Below are positions 1-10,462 of a stretch of DNA of 64,000 nt, one piece after another. The number at the start of each line of letters is the position of its first letter. The first letter of the stretch is position 1. The notes under the pieces were generated by a model. That model was given only the letters and a program-made list of their open reading frames with translations, did no database searches and was not told the DNA's origin. Source of the stretch: Crotophaga sulcirostris (Eukaryota; Chordata; Aves; Cuculiformes; Crotophagidae); NCBI GenBank assembly GCA_013397455.1, contig VYZB01000144.1, forward strand, positions 1,552,258 to 1,616,257. Reading direction: 5' to 3'. The position numbers were made by a program, and so were the translations under genes.

Positions 1-1639
1 TGCCGTTTTTTTATTTCTTATTTCATTTTGATGCTAAATGGAGCATTGCTAAGGATCATCAGAGTTTAGAAAATAAAGCATGAAAAGCAGCATCAGCCTG
101 ACAAAGATTTTTTTTTCTGGAGGGGCTCTGTTAAAAAGAAAAAGAAAAACACAAGGTGTCTGAAAATCCAGAAATAACTCAAGAGTAGATAAAAGGGATT
201 GAAGATTGAAAACATGGAGTTTTTCATGTTTGTTTCATAAGAAGATAAAACATATATTTGATTCCTATAATCCGCCTGCCTTCCTCCATAATCTGTTTTA
301 CCAACTGAGAAATAGATAGGTATCTCAAAAATACTGTGTTTGGACAAGTTTAACAAAAATTTGCTACTAAACATGGAGGAAAAACTCAAAGGAAGATCCT
401 GCTGAAGTGAAGGTTGAATTCTGAGTTCAGTATTACTTGTTCCCCTTTGCTCAGCTGTAGTTCGAGGTGCACATACAGGCTGGGCACCCAGCACACTCAC
501 AGATTGCCACCAACCAAGGCATATGCTTCCTCCTTTACAGCAGTTCTCATCAGAGAGAGAAACCTGGGGTTTCAGTAGAATGTTTGGTAGGAGAAGATTA
601 GAAACACCTAAATGTGTATGCAAAAACTGTAGAGGGAATTTTATTGCAAAGGCACTTGCAATGACAATTAAAAAGTCTGCACTATTTTCCCACGATAATG
701 GAGGAAGAGTCTCTTTCAATTCTGAAATAATCTTATTTCTCTCAATAATTAGATATAATATATTAGAAAGGAATGTTTGAATTACTTAAAAGTAATGCGC
801 AATCTTTAGAAACATGTTATGTAAATGCTGTTAATTTCACTTTAAAATTCAAAAGGAAGGTAGAAGTATATTTGAAGGTGAGTGTGGTGCTATTCATTAT
901 CTGAATTTTAATAACGTGTCCTTGAAGCTCTCAGGAATTATTTTCCATTAAGGATGAGAAATTCAGAAATAAAGGAGTGGCTTACAAAATATTTTGTTCT
1001 CAAACAATGCTCTCTAATAGTGGCAGTAGTAATCATGTTAAGTGTTTCAAATCCAGAGACTCAAGAGAAATCTCTAACACAGGAGAGCTTTTCAGTCTAT
1101 GAATCAGGCAGAGGATGGAGCAACCAAGAAAGATGACAATCAATATATTGAAGAGGGCAAAACCTGGCTGGAGAGATCTGGGTTGTTTAATCAACTGGCA
1201 TCAAATTTTCAAAAGCAGCCTAAACTGTATGAAAAGAGATAAGAGAGGACACACATCTTTCAGTTGTTCTCCTCTAATCTGAGTGCTGCACCAGCTATGT
1301 GGATATGAACAGTACCACAGTAATGTATGCATGCATAAGGCTTCCATTGTTGCAAAGGGTGTGCTTGTAAATGATGATTAAAATTAAGCTTTTAAAAGCA
1401 ATGAAAAATGAAACTGAAGACTTAATTTGGAGAACTGCAGATTTTTATATTTCTTGATTCTTTAAATATATTTAGTTTAAGAACTGAAAGAATAATTCAC
1501 ATCAGGATGGAATTTATACTTCAGGATTTTTTAAGGTCAGCTGAGCTCTTCCAAATAAATCAGAAAATTATTTTTAATTCTTCACCTTTTTAGATACATG
1601 TATTCTTTGGTACGAAAACTTTAAAAGAACGTGAAGAAA
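1..1639. other. AT-rich sequence without a recognisable gene
   Basis: I see no gene and no repeat family that I can name. A 208-codon open frame runs on the minus strand from 719 to 93, but its predicted product has no recognisable domain, ends in a run of phenylalanines read from an A-rich tract (about 134-150), and is low in complexity. I regard it as chance. The other open frames are under 90 codons. Confidence 0.6.
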
Positions 1640-2745
1640 GGGTCTCAGAGAATGAAGAACAGCCCACTGTAGGAGAAGATCAAGTGCAAGACCATCTAAG
1701 GAATGTGAAGGTGCACAAGTCCACAATCCTGATGAGATACACCCACAGGTCCTGAGGGAATTGGCAGATGAAGTTGCGAAGCCATTATCCATCATATTTG
1801 GGAAGTTGTGTTAGTCCAGTGAAGTTCCCACTGACAGAAAAAAAGAAACATAACTCCCATTTAAAAAAAAAGAAGACCCAGGTAACAACAGGCTAGTCAG
1901 TCTCACTTCTGTGCCCAGCAAGGTCTTAGAGAAGATCCTCCTGGAAACTCTGCTAAGGCATATGGAAAATAAGAAGCAAGTTTGCTGGCAACACCAAGCT
2001 GTGTGGTGGAGCTGACATGCAGGAGGGAAGGGATGCCATCCAGAAGGACCTTGACAGCTTTGAGAGGTGGGCCTGTGCTAACCTTATGATATTCAACAAG
2101 GCCAAGTGCAGGGTCCTGCAATCCCATGCACAAATACAGACTGGGGAAAGAATGGATTGAGAGAAGCCCTGAAGAGGAAAACTGGGGTGTGCTGGTGGAT
2201 AAGAAGCTCAACATGAGCTTGAGCACAGAAAACCAGCCATATCCTGGGCTGCATTTGAAGAAGTGTGACCAGCAAGTCGAGGGAGGTGATTCTCCCCTTC
2301 TGCTCCACTACTGTGAGATCTTACATTCAGTTCTGGAGTCCTTAGCTCAGGAAGGACATGAATCTGTTAGAGTGAGTTCAGAGGAGGACCACAGAGATGG
2401 TCAGAGGGCTGGAGTACTGCCCACACAAGGGCAGGCTGAGAGAGCTGGGCTTGTTTAGCCTGGAGAAGAGAAGGTTCCAGGAGACCTTACAGCAGCCTTC
2501 CAGTACTTAAAGGGGGCCTTCAAGGAAGACGAGGAGAGACTCTTTCTTAGGGGTTGTAGTGATACGATGAAGGGTAACGGTTTTAAGCTGAAAGAGGGGA
2601 GATTTAGATTAGCTATTAGGAAGAAATTTTTTACTGCGAGGGTGGTGAGGCACTGGCACAGGTTGCCCAGACACGTAGTGGATGCCCCATCTCTGGAGAT
2701 GTTCGAGATCAGGTGGGATGAGGCTTTGAGCAACCTGGTCTAGTG
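1640..2745 (+). pseudogene. Remnant of CR1 ORF2 (reverse transcriptase and C-terminal domain)
   Basis: Read in pieces, the translation shows the CR1 reverse transcriptase fingers, then after the internal deletion the thumb and C-terminal region. Between 2126 and 2220 a clean stretch contains YRLGKEWIE and GVLVDKKLNMS, which are CR1 landmarks. From about 2430 to 2740 the C-terminal words ELGLF, FQYLKGA-like, GNGFKLK, RFRLAIRKKFF and HWHRLP can be followed across frame changes. Motif C reads AGNT rather than ADDT, so the catalytic aspartates are gone. Stops and frameshifts throughout rule out function. Minus-strand open frames at 1903-2226, 2093-2308 and 2455-2733 are antisense shadows of this relic. 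Confidence 0.88.
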
Positions 2746-2836
2746 GAAGGTGTCCCTGTCGATGGCAGGGGGGTTGGAACTAGATGATCTTTAAGGTTTC
2801 TTCCAACCCAAACCATTTTATGATCCCATGATTCTA
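1640..2836 (+). mobile_element. CR1 LINE copy 1, 3' half with an internal deletion
   Basis: CR1 is a non-LTR retrotransposon that moves by target-primed reverse transcription. This copy begins inside ORF2, just upstream of the reverse transcriptase fingers (degraded VHKS..PDEIHP..VLRELAD at about 1710-1775). It continues to the 3' end at about 2815-2836, where a worn TATGATCCCATGATTCT stands for the usual octamer repeats. Around 1975-1980 the sequence jumps from the HMENKK region directly to the motif C region (KFAGNTKL, where FADDTKL is expected). In copy 2 the same interval measures about 360 bp, so reverse transcriptase motifs A and B are missing here. The 5' truncation is normal for CR1; the internal deletion is less so. 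Confidence 0.93.
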
Positions 2837-2859
2837 AAATGAAATTGTTTTCTTAAAGT

Positions 2860-2895
2860 AAAAAAAAAAAAAAACAAAAACCAAACAAACAACAC
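2860..2895 (+). repeat. A-rich tract just downstream of CR1 copy 1
   Basis: An almost pure run of 14 A is followed by CA-interrupted A-rich sequence (AAAAACCAAACAAACAAC). It begins about 25 bases past the 3' end of CR1 copy 1. CR1 normally ends in octamer repeats rather than poly(A), so this is probably either the original target or an independent simple repeat. Confidence 0.7.
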
Positions 2896-2972
2896 ATTCT
2901 GTTAAAATGTCAAAATTAAGTGTCTTAGATATTTTGCCTTATCTCTTGTTTCCTCTACCAAAACTACTCAGT

Positions 2973-3106
2973 GGAATCAGAATGACCTGAGTTGGAAGGG
3001 ACCCACAAGGATCACCAAGTCCAACTCCTGTCCCTGCATAGGACAATCCCAACATTCATACCATGTATCTGATGGCATTGTCCAAATGCTTCAGTAGTTT
3101 GTCAGG
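2973..3106 (-). mobile_element. CR1 3' terminal fragment, minus orientation
   Basis: Read on the plus strand, the segment has the familiar reverse-complement form of a CR1 3' end: GAGTTGGAAGGGACCCACAA, GGATCACCAAGTCCAACTCC, then TGTCCCTGCATAGGACAATC and GGCATTGTCCAAATGCTTC. It is only about 130 bp, strongly 5' truncated, and its terminal octamers are worn away. It lies between two plus-strand CR1 copies, so it is an independent insertion and probably of a different subfamily from copy 1. Confidence 0.85.
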
Positions 3107-3844
3107 AAAACATGAATATTTCAATTTGTGCCAAACTACATTTTTTAACAGTTAATCTTCTTAGGGATATTTGGACATTTTGGTATATGAAAACAGACTG
3201 TTGCTCTGTCAGATTAAGAAATTACTCTTAAGTTGTACTGACGATTCTAAAATTTTGTCTGTTACCAGATTTCTTACAATTTTTATCTCTCTGAAGACTA
3301 TTTGCAGTAGGAGATAAATGGAACACTAATGTTCCATATGTGGTCAATATAAAAATAAATAATGCATCTAAGGGAACAGAAATTTATGTAGGTTGTGTAA
3401 CACATGTAATTATTGAAGAAATGCACTGTTTAACTCAAAACAAAGTTTTATTATTTAAATTATGAGAAACTTATATGATATTGGATGATTGTAATCAAGG
3501 AGAGAGAAATATTTTTGAATGATACATAAAACACAAGGCTGGATTTTTGACGTTGTCATTAATTATTAATAGACATACATTGACTTAACAAAGTAATGCT
3601 GCAGATGAAGCACAGTATATGATGTGTTAGAGCTATTGGCTACACTAAAAAATACTAAGAATAATCTTGACAAATCAGTGCACATCAATATGGTTAAGCA
3701 TAATAATGCCCCCTCCCAAACAACATGTAATATTCTAGAAAAAACTGTGTCGGAGGGGTTTTTTGTAGGCTAAAATCTCTTAAAAGAATTCATTTAGAAG
3801 AACACTGGAAGAACATTGTAATTTCACATCCAACTGGGAAATAA
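3107..3844. other. AT-rich spacer between CR1 copies
   Basis: About 740 bases with no open frame of note and no repeat that I can name. The exact 5' boundary of the next CR1 is uncertain; clear similarity to CR1 starts only near 3925. Confidence 0.55.
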
Positions 3845-3924
3845 GCCAGACCAGCCAGAGCAGCAGCAAATTCTCTTTAGCTTCCTCCCATGGCAAGAAC
3901 TAGGAGGTACATCATGTTACGTGT

Positions 3925-4770
3925 TTGTATGGCTATGGTGGGCCCTCTTGCACTTCTTTAGGGAAACTTGCATATACTGTTACCTCTCTGAAATGCCTGT
4001 ACACCAACATATGCAGCATGGGGAATAAACAGGAAGAACCAGAGATCTGTATGAGGTTGCAGGGTTATGATCTCATTGCAATTACAGACACATGGTGGGA
4101 TGGATCACATGACTGGAATGATGCCATGGATGGCTGTGTGCTTTTTAGAAAATATAGGCCAGAAAGGTGAGGTGGTGGAGTAGTTCTTCATGTGAGGGAT
4201 CAACTGGAACGTTTCAAGCTCTGCCGGGGGATGGATGAAGGGTGAGTCAAGAGTTCATGGGTAAGAATTAAGGGGCAGGTTAAAATGGGTGACACTGTTG
4301 TGGGTGTTTACTACAGGCCACTTGATCAGGAAGAGGAGGTCAACAAGGCCTCCTACAGACAGCTGGAAGTAGACTCACGCTCACAGGCCCTGGCTTTTAT
4401 GGGGAACTTCAACCACCCTGATGTTTGCTGGAAAGATAGCACAGCTAAGCACACACAGTTGAAGAGATTCCTGCAGACCATGGATGATAACCTCTTGACA
4501 TAGGTGACGGAGGACTCAGTGAGAAGAACTGTGAGGTTGGACTTTGTACTAACAAACAAAGAAGGTCTGGTTGGTGATGTGAAAGTTGGAGGAAGCCTTG
4601 GCTACAGTGCTCACAAGATGGTGTAGTTCAGGATCCTGCGTGGAAAAAGCAAGGCAATAAACAAGATTACATCTCTGGACTTCTGAAGAGCTAACTTTAG
4701 CCTCTTCAAAGACCTACTTGGTGGAATCCCATGGGTTAGGGCTCTAGAAGCCAGGCAGATTCAAAAGAGC
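3925..4770 (+). pseudogene. CR1 ORF2 relic: endonuclease domain
   Basis: One reading frame carries the domain with no net frameshift. It shows LKCLYTN and NKQEE near 3985-4035, the GYDLIAITDTWWD block near 4065-4100, VGVYYRP near 4297-4318, and GNFNHPDVCW near 4401-4430. Metal-binding and catalytic residues are damaged: the expected ET of ITETWW reads DT, GDFN reads GNFN, and SDH reads SAH at about 4606-4614. Stops interrupt the frame at 4168, 4243, 4501, 4624 and 4684. Several look like CGA to TGA or CAG to TAG changes, as expected from cytosine deamination in a methylated repeat. In a live element this domain nicks the target DNA. Confidence 0.88.
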
Positions 4771-5349
4771 TAGTCAATATTCAAGCACTTCTTCCTCCAA
4801 GCTTCAGATAGATGCATCCCCAGGAATAAAAAACCAAGCAAAGGAGGCAGGAGACTTGCATGGATGAGCAAGGAGCTTCAAGAAAAACTCAGATGGAAGA
4901 AGGAAGTTTACAGAATGCAGAAAAAGGGACTGGTCACTTGGGAGGAATATAAGAGCACTGTCAGAGTATGCAGGGATGCAACAGGGAAGGTTAAGGCCCA
5001 GCTGGAATTAAATCTGGCAAGGGACATCAAGGACAACAAGAAGGGCTTGTTCAAATACCTCAGTAGTGAAAGGAAGACTAGGGAAAATGTGGGCGAGCTA
5101 CTGAATGAGTTGGATGCCCTGGTGACAGAGGATAGAGAGAAAGTGGATTTACTGAAAGCCTTCTTTGCTTCAGCCTTTATTGTTAAGGCTGACCCTCAGG
5201 AATCTCAAAGCGTAGAGGAAAGAGAAAAAGTCTGGAGAAAGGAAGGCTGTCCCTCGGTCAAGAAGGATCTGGTTAGAGATCATTTAAGCAAACTGAACAC
5301 CCACAAATCCATGGACCCTGATGGGATGCACCCACGACTGATGAGATAG
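4771..5349 (+). pseudogene. CR1 ORF2 relic: linker and start of reverse transcriptase
   Basis: The endonuclease frame continues here. After a stop at 4771 (apparently TGG to TAG), it is open from 4774 to 5349. The 161-codon stretch from 4864 is rich in Lys and Glu and contains TWEEY, LELNLARDIK, NKKGLFKYLSSERKTRENVG, and near its end HKSMDPDGMHPRLMR, the CR1 boundary with the reverse transcriptase fingers. It closes at TAG 5347-5349, where a Glu codon would normally stand. The methionine at 4864 is internal to the old ORF2 and should not be read as a gene start. Confidence 0.87.
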
Positions 5350-5965
5350 CTGACAGATGTTATTACTAAGATGCTCTTCATCACCATTGAAAGATCATGG
5401 AGATCAGGAGAGATGCCTGAGGACTAGAAAAGCCAATGTCATTCCAGTCTTCAAAAAGGGCAAGAAGAAGGACCCAGAAAACTACAGGCTAGTCAGCTTC
5501 ACCTCCATCGCTGGAGAGGTGATGGAACAGCTCATTCTGGATGTAGTCTCCGAGCATCTGGAGGATAAGAAAATTTTGGGGAGTGGTCAACATGCATTCA
5601 TGCTTGACCAGTCTGTTAGCCTTTGATGATGGTATAACTGGTCGGGTAGAAGGGAGGAAAATAGCAGATGTTTTCTACCTCAACTTCAGCAAGGCTTTTG
5701 ACGCTGTCTCCTGTAACATCCTCATAGGTAAGTTTGGGAAGTGTGAGTTTAATGAGAGGACAGTGAGGTGAACTGAGAACTGATTGAATGGCAGAGCTCA
5801 AAGATTTGATATCAGTGGCAGAGAGTCTAGTTGGAAGCCTGTGGCCAGTGGTGTCCCCCACGGGTCAGTACTGGGCCCAGTCTTGTTCGACATATTCATC
5901 AATGACCTCGATGAGGGGATGGAGCATACCCTCAGCAAGTTTACTGATGATACAAAACCGGGAAG
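5350..5965 (+). pseudogene. CR1 ORF2 relic: reverse transcriptase core
   Basis: The relic carries FKKGKKKDPENYR (about 5450-5490), SIAGEVMEQLI, motif A as LNFSKAFD (about 5680-5703), motif B as [14 protein letters not shown] (about 5847-5888), NDL, and motif C as FTDDTK (about 5940-5957). The first aspartate of motif A is replaced by Asn, and the Gln of the PQG-type motif B by His. Stops fall at 5425, 5769 and 5781, each at an expected Trp codon. The frame shifts once near 5428-5431 and once near 5590-5605. The reverse transcriptase is therefore inactive, and the thumb and C-terminal domain are missing. Confidence 0.88.
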
Positions 5966-8467
5966 AGTTTTGTCTGAAAGACAACAAAATGCAATTAGTG
6001 ACTTTGCTATACTCTAAGGAAAAATTAGTCTGTTTGTTTCCAATATGTTTGACAGCTACTGTTCAGCTCTTACAGATAATCTTTATTTTGGGATTTCAAA
6101 AAAATGTTTTTGAACAGAGTATACAGTATTAGCAGTAAAAAGGAAAAATGTGCATTAACTTTCATAGACCCACTGTGCAATTGATTAAGTAAAGGGTTGA
6201 GGAAACAACTCATAAAATGAAATTTGAAAAACTTTGAGCATAAAACATTTTTTCTTTTTCTCTCATTGTAAAGATATATGGATGATATAGTGATGAAGGT
6301 TGTTTTTTGTACTGAAATTTCTTATGGATAATGTTCTGAACACTTAAGAGTTTCAAAATTATTTCAAACTATTGACTTAAAATATCAAATTTGATTTTTT
6401 TAATTAGTGGTTTCACACAATTCAGAACATCCAGAACTTACTCATATAAAATATAAAACATATTTAAGCCATGCAAGGTACACATACTAAATAATGAAAT
6501 ATATGAAAAAGCAGTAGCGCCAATCTCCCTGTGTTGCTTTTTTTTTAAGCTGCTTAGCTTTGCATTTGTATGAGAGAAAAGGAAAAATTGTGCTTCTACT
6601 GAAACTAAAAATAGAGAGGCAAGAGAAAAAGAAGTCATGAGTAGAAGAGAGATTTGAGTCAGGAAGTCAAGATTTTCAGGTGGAAAAGACCCCATATCTC
6701 TTAAGAAAAAGCTTGGGAGCTATCTACCACCTTTTCATTTGAGTGGCCAGGCATCTAATCCATGTCCCGCACTGACTTAGCAACATGTCCTGAGAAAAGG
6801 AACTGTGTGTATGCATCAGATCTTGCATCTAGAGGTACAACTACTCTTCCCTGAGTTGCAAGACCTAGGGACACTTGCAAATATTGCAAAGGCTTGATAT
6901 AGGACTTGTTGTCAGGAAAGAAAGCAGGAGAGATCAAGTCACAGCCTCACAGAAAAATTCTGGCAGGCAATGTACAGCCCAAAAGTCACTGGCAGGCCAC
7001 CCCCGTTCTAAACCACTGAAAATAAGAATAATATAACTTCTCAAGGGGTGAGCAATATAGATGAAGGTCAACCAGCCACAACTGGCCCTCCAAGTATCAT
7101 TAGAAAAGCAGATATGAAAAGCAACTGTTAGGTAGGTAAATGTCAACACTGACAAGGTGTCCCAAAGTCAGCATCTGTTAACCTTTGCCTTCTCATTGTT
7201 TCATTTATACTGATCTTGTTCTTGATCAGTTATTGCATGCCATGCATTGGGATACCAAATTCAACCATGTGCAGCACTGCAATCCCAGGTCCAGGTTTCA
7301 AAGAGCTGGTATGGCCCTCCCTGTTGTTCATAGAGATGTATCATTTTTTATCATGACCAATTTTTGACAATACTTGTGTGTATACCCTTGCTGGTACTTT
7401 TTATTAAAATAGTTAAAAGTAAATTTTTTCCAGTACAAAGACTCTCTCCTGGACTGTCCTCAGGTTTCTGAGAATTTGTTTGCTGAGTTGTCTTACATAA
7501 ATATGGCAAGTAGCTGAAAGACTGCCCTTGATCAGATTCTGCCATAGTTACCTTCTGATACACTTAAGAATGATATCTACTATGAACAGACTTTCTGAAG
7601 CAGACTTAATTATTGTGTGTTGCAATGGGAAACAGTCTAACTCTTGAAGAATTCACTGGCCAGAAACCTGAGAAAATCCACAAGACAACCAAAGCACCTG
7701 ATATGGTTATCAACTGCTTGCTTTTTCAGTCTCCAGTCCACTGCAGAATTCCCACAAATGGATATCTCATTGCTTCACAGAAAAGGCTTTAAGTTTCTCC
7801 ATTCTGTTGTAGTATGTTGTTTTCTGAGCATTTATGTAGTAATTTAATAAAGAGGAAGAAAATGTGTAGCTACTCTTGCTGTTGATGAAGGATATAGTGA
7901 CAAACTGGCCTAATCGGAGCTTCGTACACATTTGAAACCAGATGTACATTTCACCTTCACAGCTATCTCCCAGTGCCTTGGTCACTCCAACAAACAGCTC
8001 TGGCACTGCGTTTTTGGCAAAGAGAAACTAAATCAGCATCATTCACCTTGGAACAGCTGCAAACTCCTTGAATCTCACGTTTTTTTTCTCTGAAATCAGG
8101 AGAGCAGGTCCATTGGCAGTAGGACACAGACTGTGATCAATAACAGTATGCCATCTCTTCTCTGTGCCTTCAACTGAGATTCAGTCAGTGCTGGGAACAG
8201 CGTGACCTTGTGAACTATCCATTTTTTCCTCTTCTTACATTGCAATCATGACACAGGATTGTGATAGTTGTCCTACATAGGTTTCTTCAAGTGTAGTGTT
8301 TCCCAGGTTGCTATTTCTGTTGATTTAACAACACAACACTGCTGAAGGAGGTAATTCACCTTCCTCCTTCTCATCTCCCTTGCTCCCAAATACAAATTTC
8401 TGCATCATAACTTATGCCGGTGTTTGCCAGACTTATTTGGTAACCAATCTGACATCAATTTGACTCA
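5966..8467. other. Non-coding stretch with no recognised element
   Basis: This 2.5 kb has open frames no longer than 114 codons, and that one (5788-6132) is an out-of-frame shadow of CR1 copy 2 running into unique sequence. From about 6750 to 8400 the base composition is slightly more GC-rich than the flanks, which could mean an old unrecognised insertion, but I see no terminal repeats, coding motif or tail. An octamer-like or LTR-like boundary was looked for and not found. Confidence 0.5.
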
Positions 8468-8602
8468 GAAATCAGGGAAAAGTGGAGAAGAAGAAGAAGA
8501 ATCTAAAAACTGTTGAAAAATCCCATGATTCCAGAAACATATGTAAACAACCAAGGTATAAGCATGTGATTTCTTCAAGAAAGCAAGTGAAATCATAAAG
8601 AA
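8468..8602 (+). repeat. Direct repeat, copy A (partner at 10463-10597)
   Basis: This 135-bp segment matches 10463-10597 in the same orientation. My ungapped hand alignment gives 116 of 135 identical positions (about 86%). The best conserved core is around 8521-8550, including TTCCAGAAACATATGTAAAC. Near its start copy A has a GAA run (about 8486-8501) that differs from copy B. Similarity fades within a few bases at either end. It may be a small local duplication, two copies of an unnamed interspersed repeat, or remnants of terminal repeats. Confidence 0.8.
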
Positions 8603-9017
8603 AAAAAATGTGTACAGAAAAAAAAGCTCAACAGAAAAATGGAGTGTTTTTTTACCGTGTTAATGCAGACTTAGCACACAGACATCTACAGTGAGCACAA
8701 GGTGGAAGTCCACATAAGTAGCAAGAGGACTGTAAAATGAGAAGATGATGGGGAGAAAGGACAAGGGAAGGAAAGGGCAGGAAAGGAGAAAGGGTGAAGT
8801 TGCAGGAGATAATTAGAAACAACCACCTGTCCCTTACCTCTGTGTGCAGGTCCTAACCAAAGCTTATCTCGGCTCCAGCATTGCCACTAGTCAGTGGGTC
8901 AGTACATCCAGAGACACTGGTTCAGCACTGCTGAACAAGAACACTAGTGGAGCAGATAGAAGTCAATACAGAATCGCCATCTCCAGTAAAATCTAGTATC
9001 TCAGTGAAATCCAGTAT
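8603..9017. other. Spacer between direct repeat A and CR1 copy 3
   Basis: The first half is purine-rich (GGAAAGG-like words around 8750-8810). I see no gene or known repeat. Confidence 0.5.
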
Positions 9018-9641
9018 CAGAAGGCCAACCATATCCTGGGCCGCATCAAAATAAGTGTGACCAGCAGGTCACGGGAGGTGATTCTTCCCCTCTACTTTGC
9101 TTTTGTGAGACCCCACCTGGAAAACTGGGTCCAGTTCTGTAATCCCCAACATAAGAAGGATATGGAACTGTTGGAATGGGTCTAGAGGAGGGCTACAAAG
9201 ATGATCAAAGGGATGGAGACCTCTGCTATGAGGCTGAGATAATTGGGGTTGTTCAGCCTGGAGAAGAGGAGGTTCTGGGGAGACCTCATAGTGGATTTCC
9301 CGTAGCTGAAGTGGGCCGACAGAAAAGCTGGGGAGGGACTTTTTACAAGGGCAGGTAGTGATAGGACGAGGGGAAATGGCTTTAAACTGGAAGGGAGAAG
9401 ATTTAGATTAGACATCAGGAAGAAATTCTTCACGATGAGGGTGGTTAGACACTGGAACAGGTTGACCAGAGAAGCTGTGGGTGCCCACTCCCAGGAGGTG
9501 TTCAAGGCCAGATTGGATGGGGCCTTGAGCAGCCTGGGCTGATGGGAGGTGTCCCTGCCCATGGCAGGGTGGGGTAGGACTGCGTGGGCTTTAAGGTCCC
9601 TTCCAATCCAAACCATTTGTGATTCTATGATTCTGTGATCT
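9018..9641 (+). mobile_element. CR1 LINE copy 3, intact 3' end
   Basis: The fragment is 5' truncated inside the C-terminal part of ORF2 and runs to a clear CR1 3' terminus, ATTCTATGATTCTGTGAT at about 9624-9641. It is collinear with 2230-2836 of copy 1. Landmarks include the region of AACCATATCCTGGGCCGCAT, GCCTGGAGAAGAGGAGGTTC, GATTTAGATTAGACATCAGG and the GGTCCCTTCCAATCCAAACC block just before the octamers. It sits between the two copies of the 135-bp direct repeat. The 60-codon open frame at 9176-9358 and the minus-strand frame at 9182-9616 are by-products of this relic. Confidence 0.93.
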
Positions 9642-10462
9642 CGGAGCAGTCCTCATCCTGACTTAGGGGCAAAGTAACCCACAATTTTTTTCATACTTTG
9701 GGCAGAAACAAGACCCCTCCACCTGCATGTCCTTCCATAGGGGACCTGAATTGCAAGTGCAACTGTCTACCACCCCTCTCCCACCCACATGGAGTAGGAC
9801 AACAGAGGTAGGACATCGATGGGACCATTCCTCCAAACCAAATGAAGGTAAGGAATGGCTGTACTAGAAGTGATGCTGTTTCAGGGAGGAGGAAAGGAAG
9901 TAGTGTGGCGCAGGTGAACCTCATATTACTGAGTATGCATGTTGGTGGAAGAAAACTGTATCTTCTGCTGTTTATACCTTCTTCCATGGAGACATACTGG
10001 CATTTCAAAAGCAGTTTGGAAGCACACTGTGAAGTGGAAAGTCATGGTGAGGTGTCCATAGCATAGCCTTGTGGAGCAGGTCCTGTAGTACCCATGGATA
10101 TCCTCCATGAGCCACGACTTCCTGGATCCTGCTGTCAAGGCTGGATAATCCTTTGACACAATGCTTGAGAAGGTCTCAAGAGTGTTCCTACAGAAAATGG
10201 ATGGCTATTGAATCTGGTAAAAAGAGTATCACAGGGCAACACCGTGACTAGTTGTGTATCCTCTCTGGATCCAGTGAGATGAGGCACATAGATCTTGTCT
10301 TTTCTTGCAGATATCTTCTTCCGAATGTTTGTATCTTTCCTGTTGCCTGTTAAACAGCCAATTTCATTGTACAGGAATGTTTAAGGAGTTCAACAACAAC
10401 AGCAGAAACTCTAAGTGGTACTGGAACTGGGCAGTATTGCAAAGAAATTATCTCAAAATTGA
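9642..10462. other. Non-coding stretch between CR1 copy 3 and direct repeat B
   Basis: Open frames reach 105 codons (minus strand, 10008-9691) but overlap each other on both strands and show no family motif. The base composition is a little more GC-rich than the downstream desert. Confidence 0.5.

Larger units (their letters stand above)
3845..5965 (+). mobile_element. CR1 LINE copy 2, endonuclease to RT motif C, lacking both ends
   Basis: This is the longest CR1 copy in the window. It spans ORF2 from the apurinic-endonuclease-like domain (about 3985-4620) through a linker to the reverse transcriptase, and ends soon after motif C (FTDDTK at about 5938-5960). After that CR1 similarity stops: the C-terminal domain, 3' UTR and terminal octamers are absent, so the 3' end was lost by deletion or rearrangement, unlike the usual 5' truncation. 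The 5' boundary is soft: 3925-3985 matches sequence leading into ORF2, and 3845-3925 is less certain. The codon-level similarity is good but heavily decayed, which indicates an old insertion. Confidence 0.93.

Noticed and set aside
1903..2733. Minus-strand open frames of 71-107 codons over CR1 copy 1
   Set aside because: They are antisense readings of the CR1 ORF2 relic.
9182..9616. 144-codon minus-strand open frame
   Set aside because: It is an antisense shadow of CR1 copy 3 and ends near its 3' octamers.
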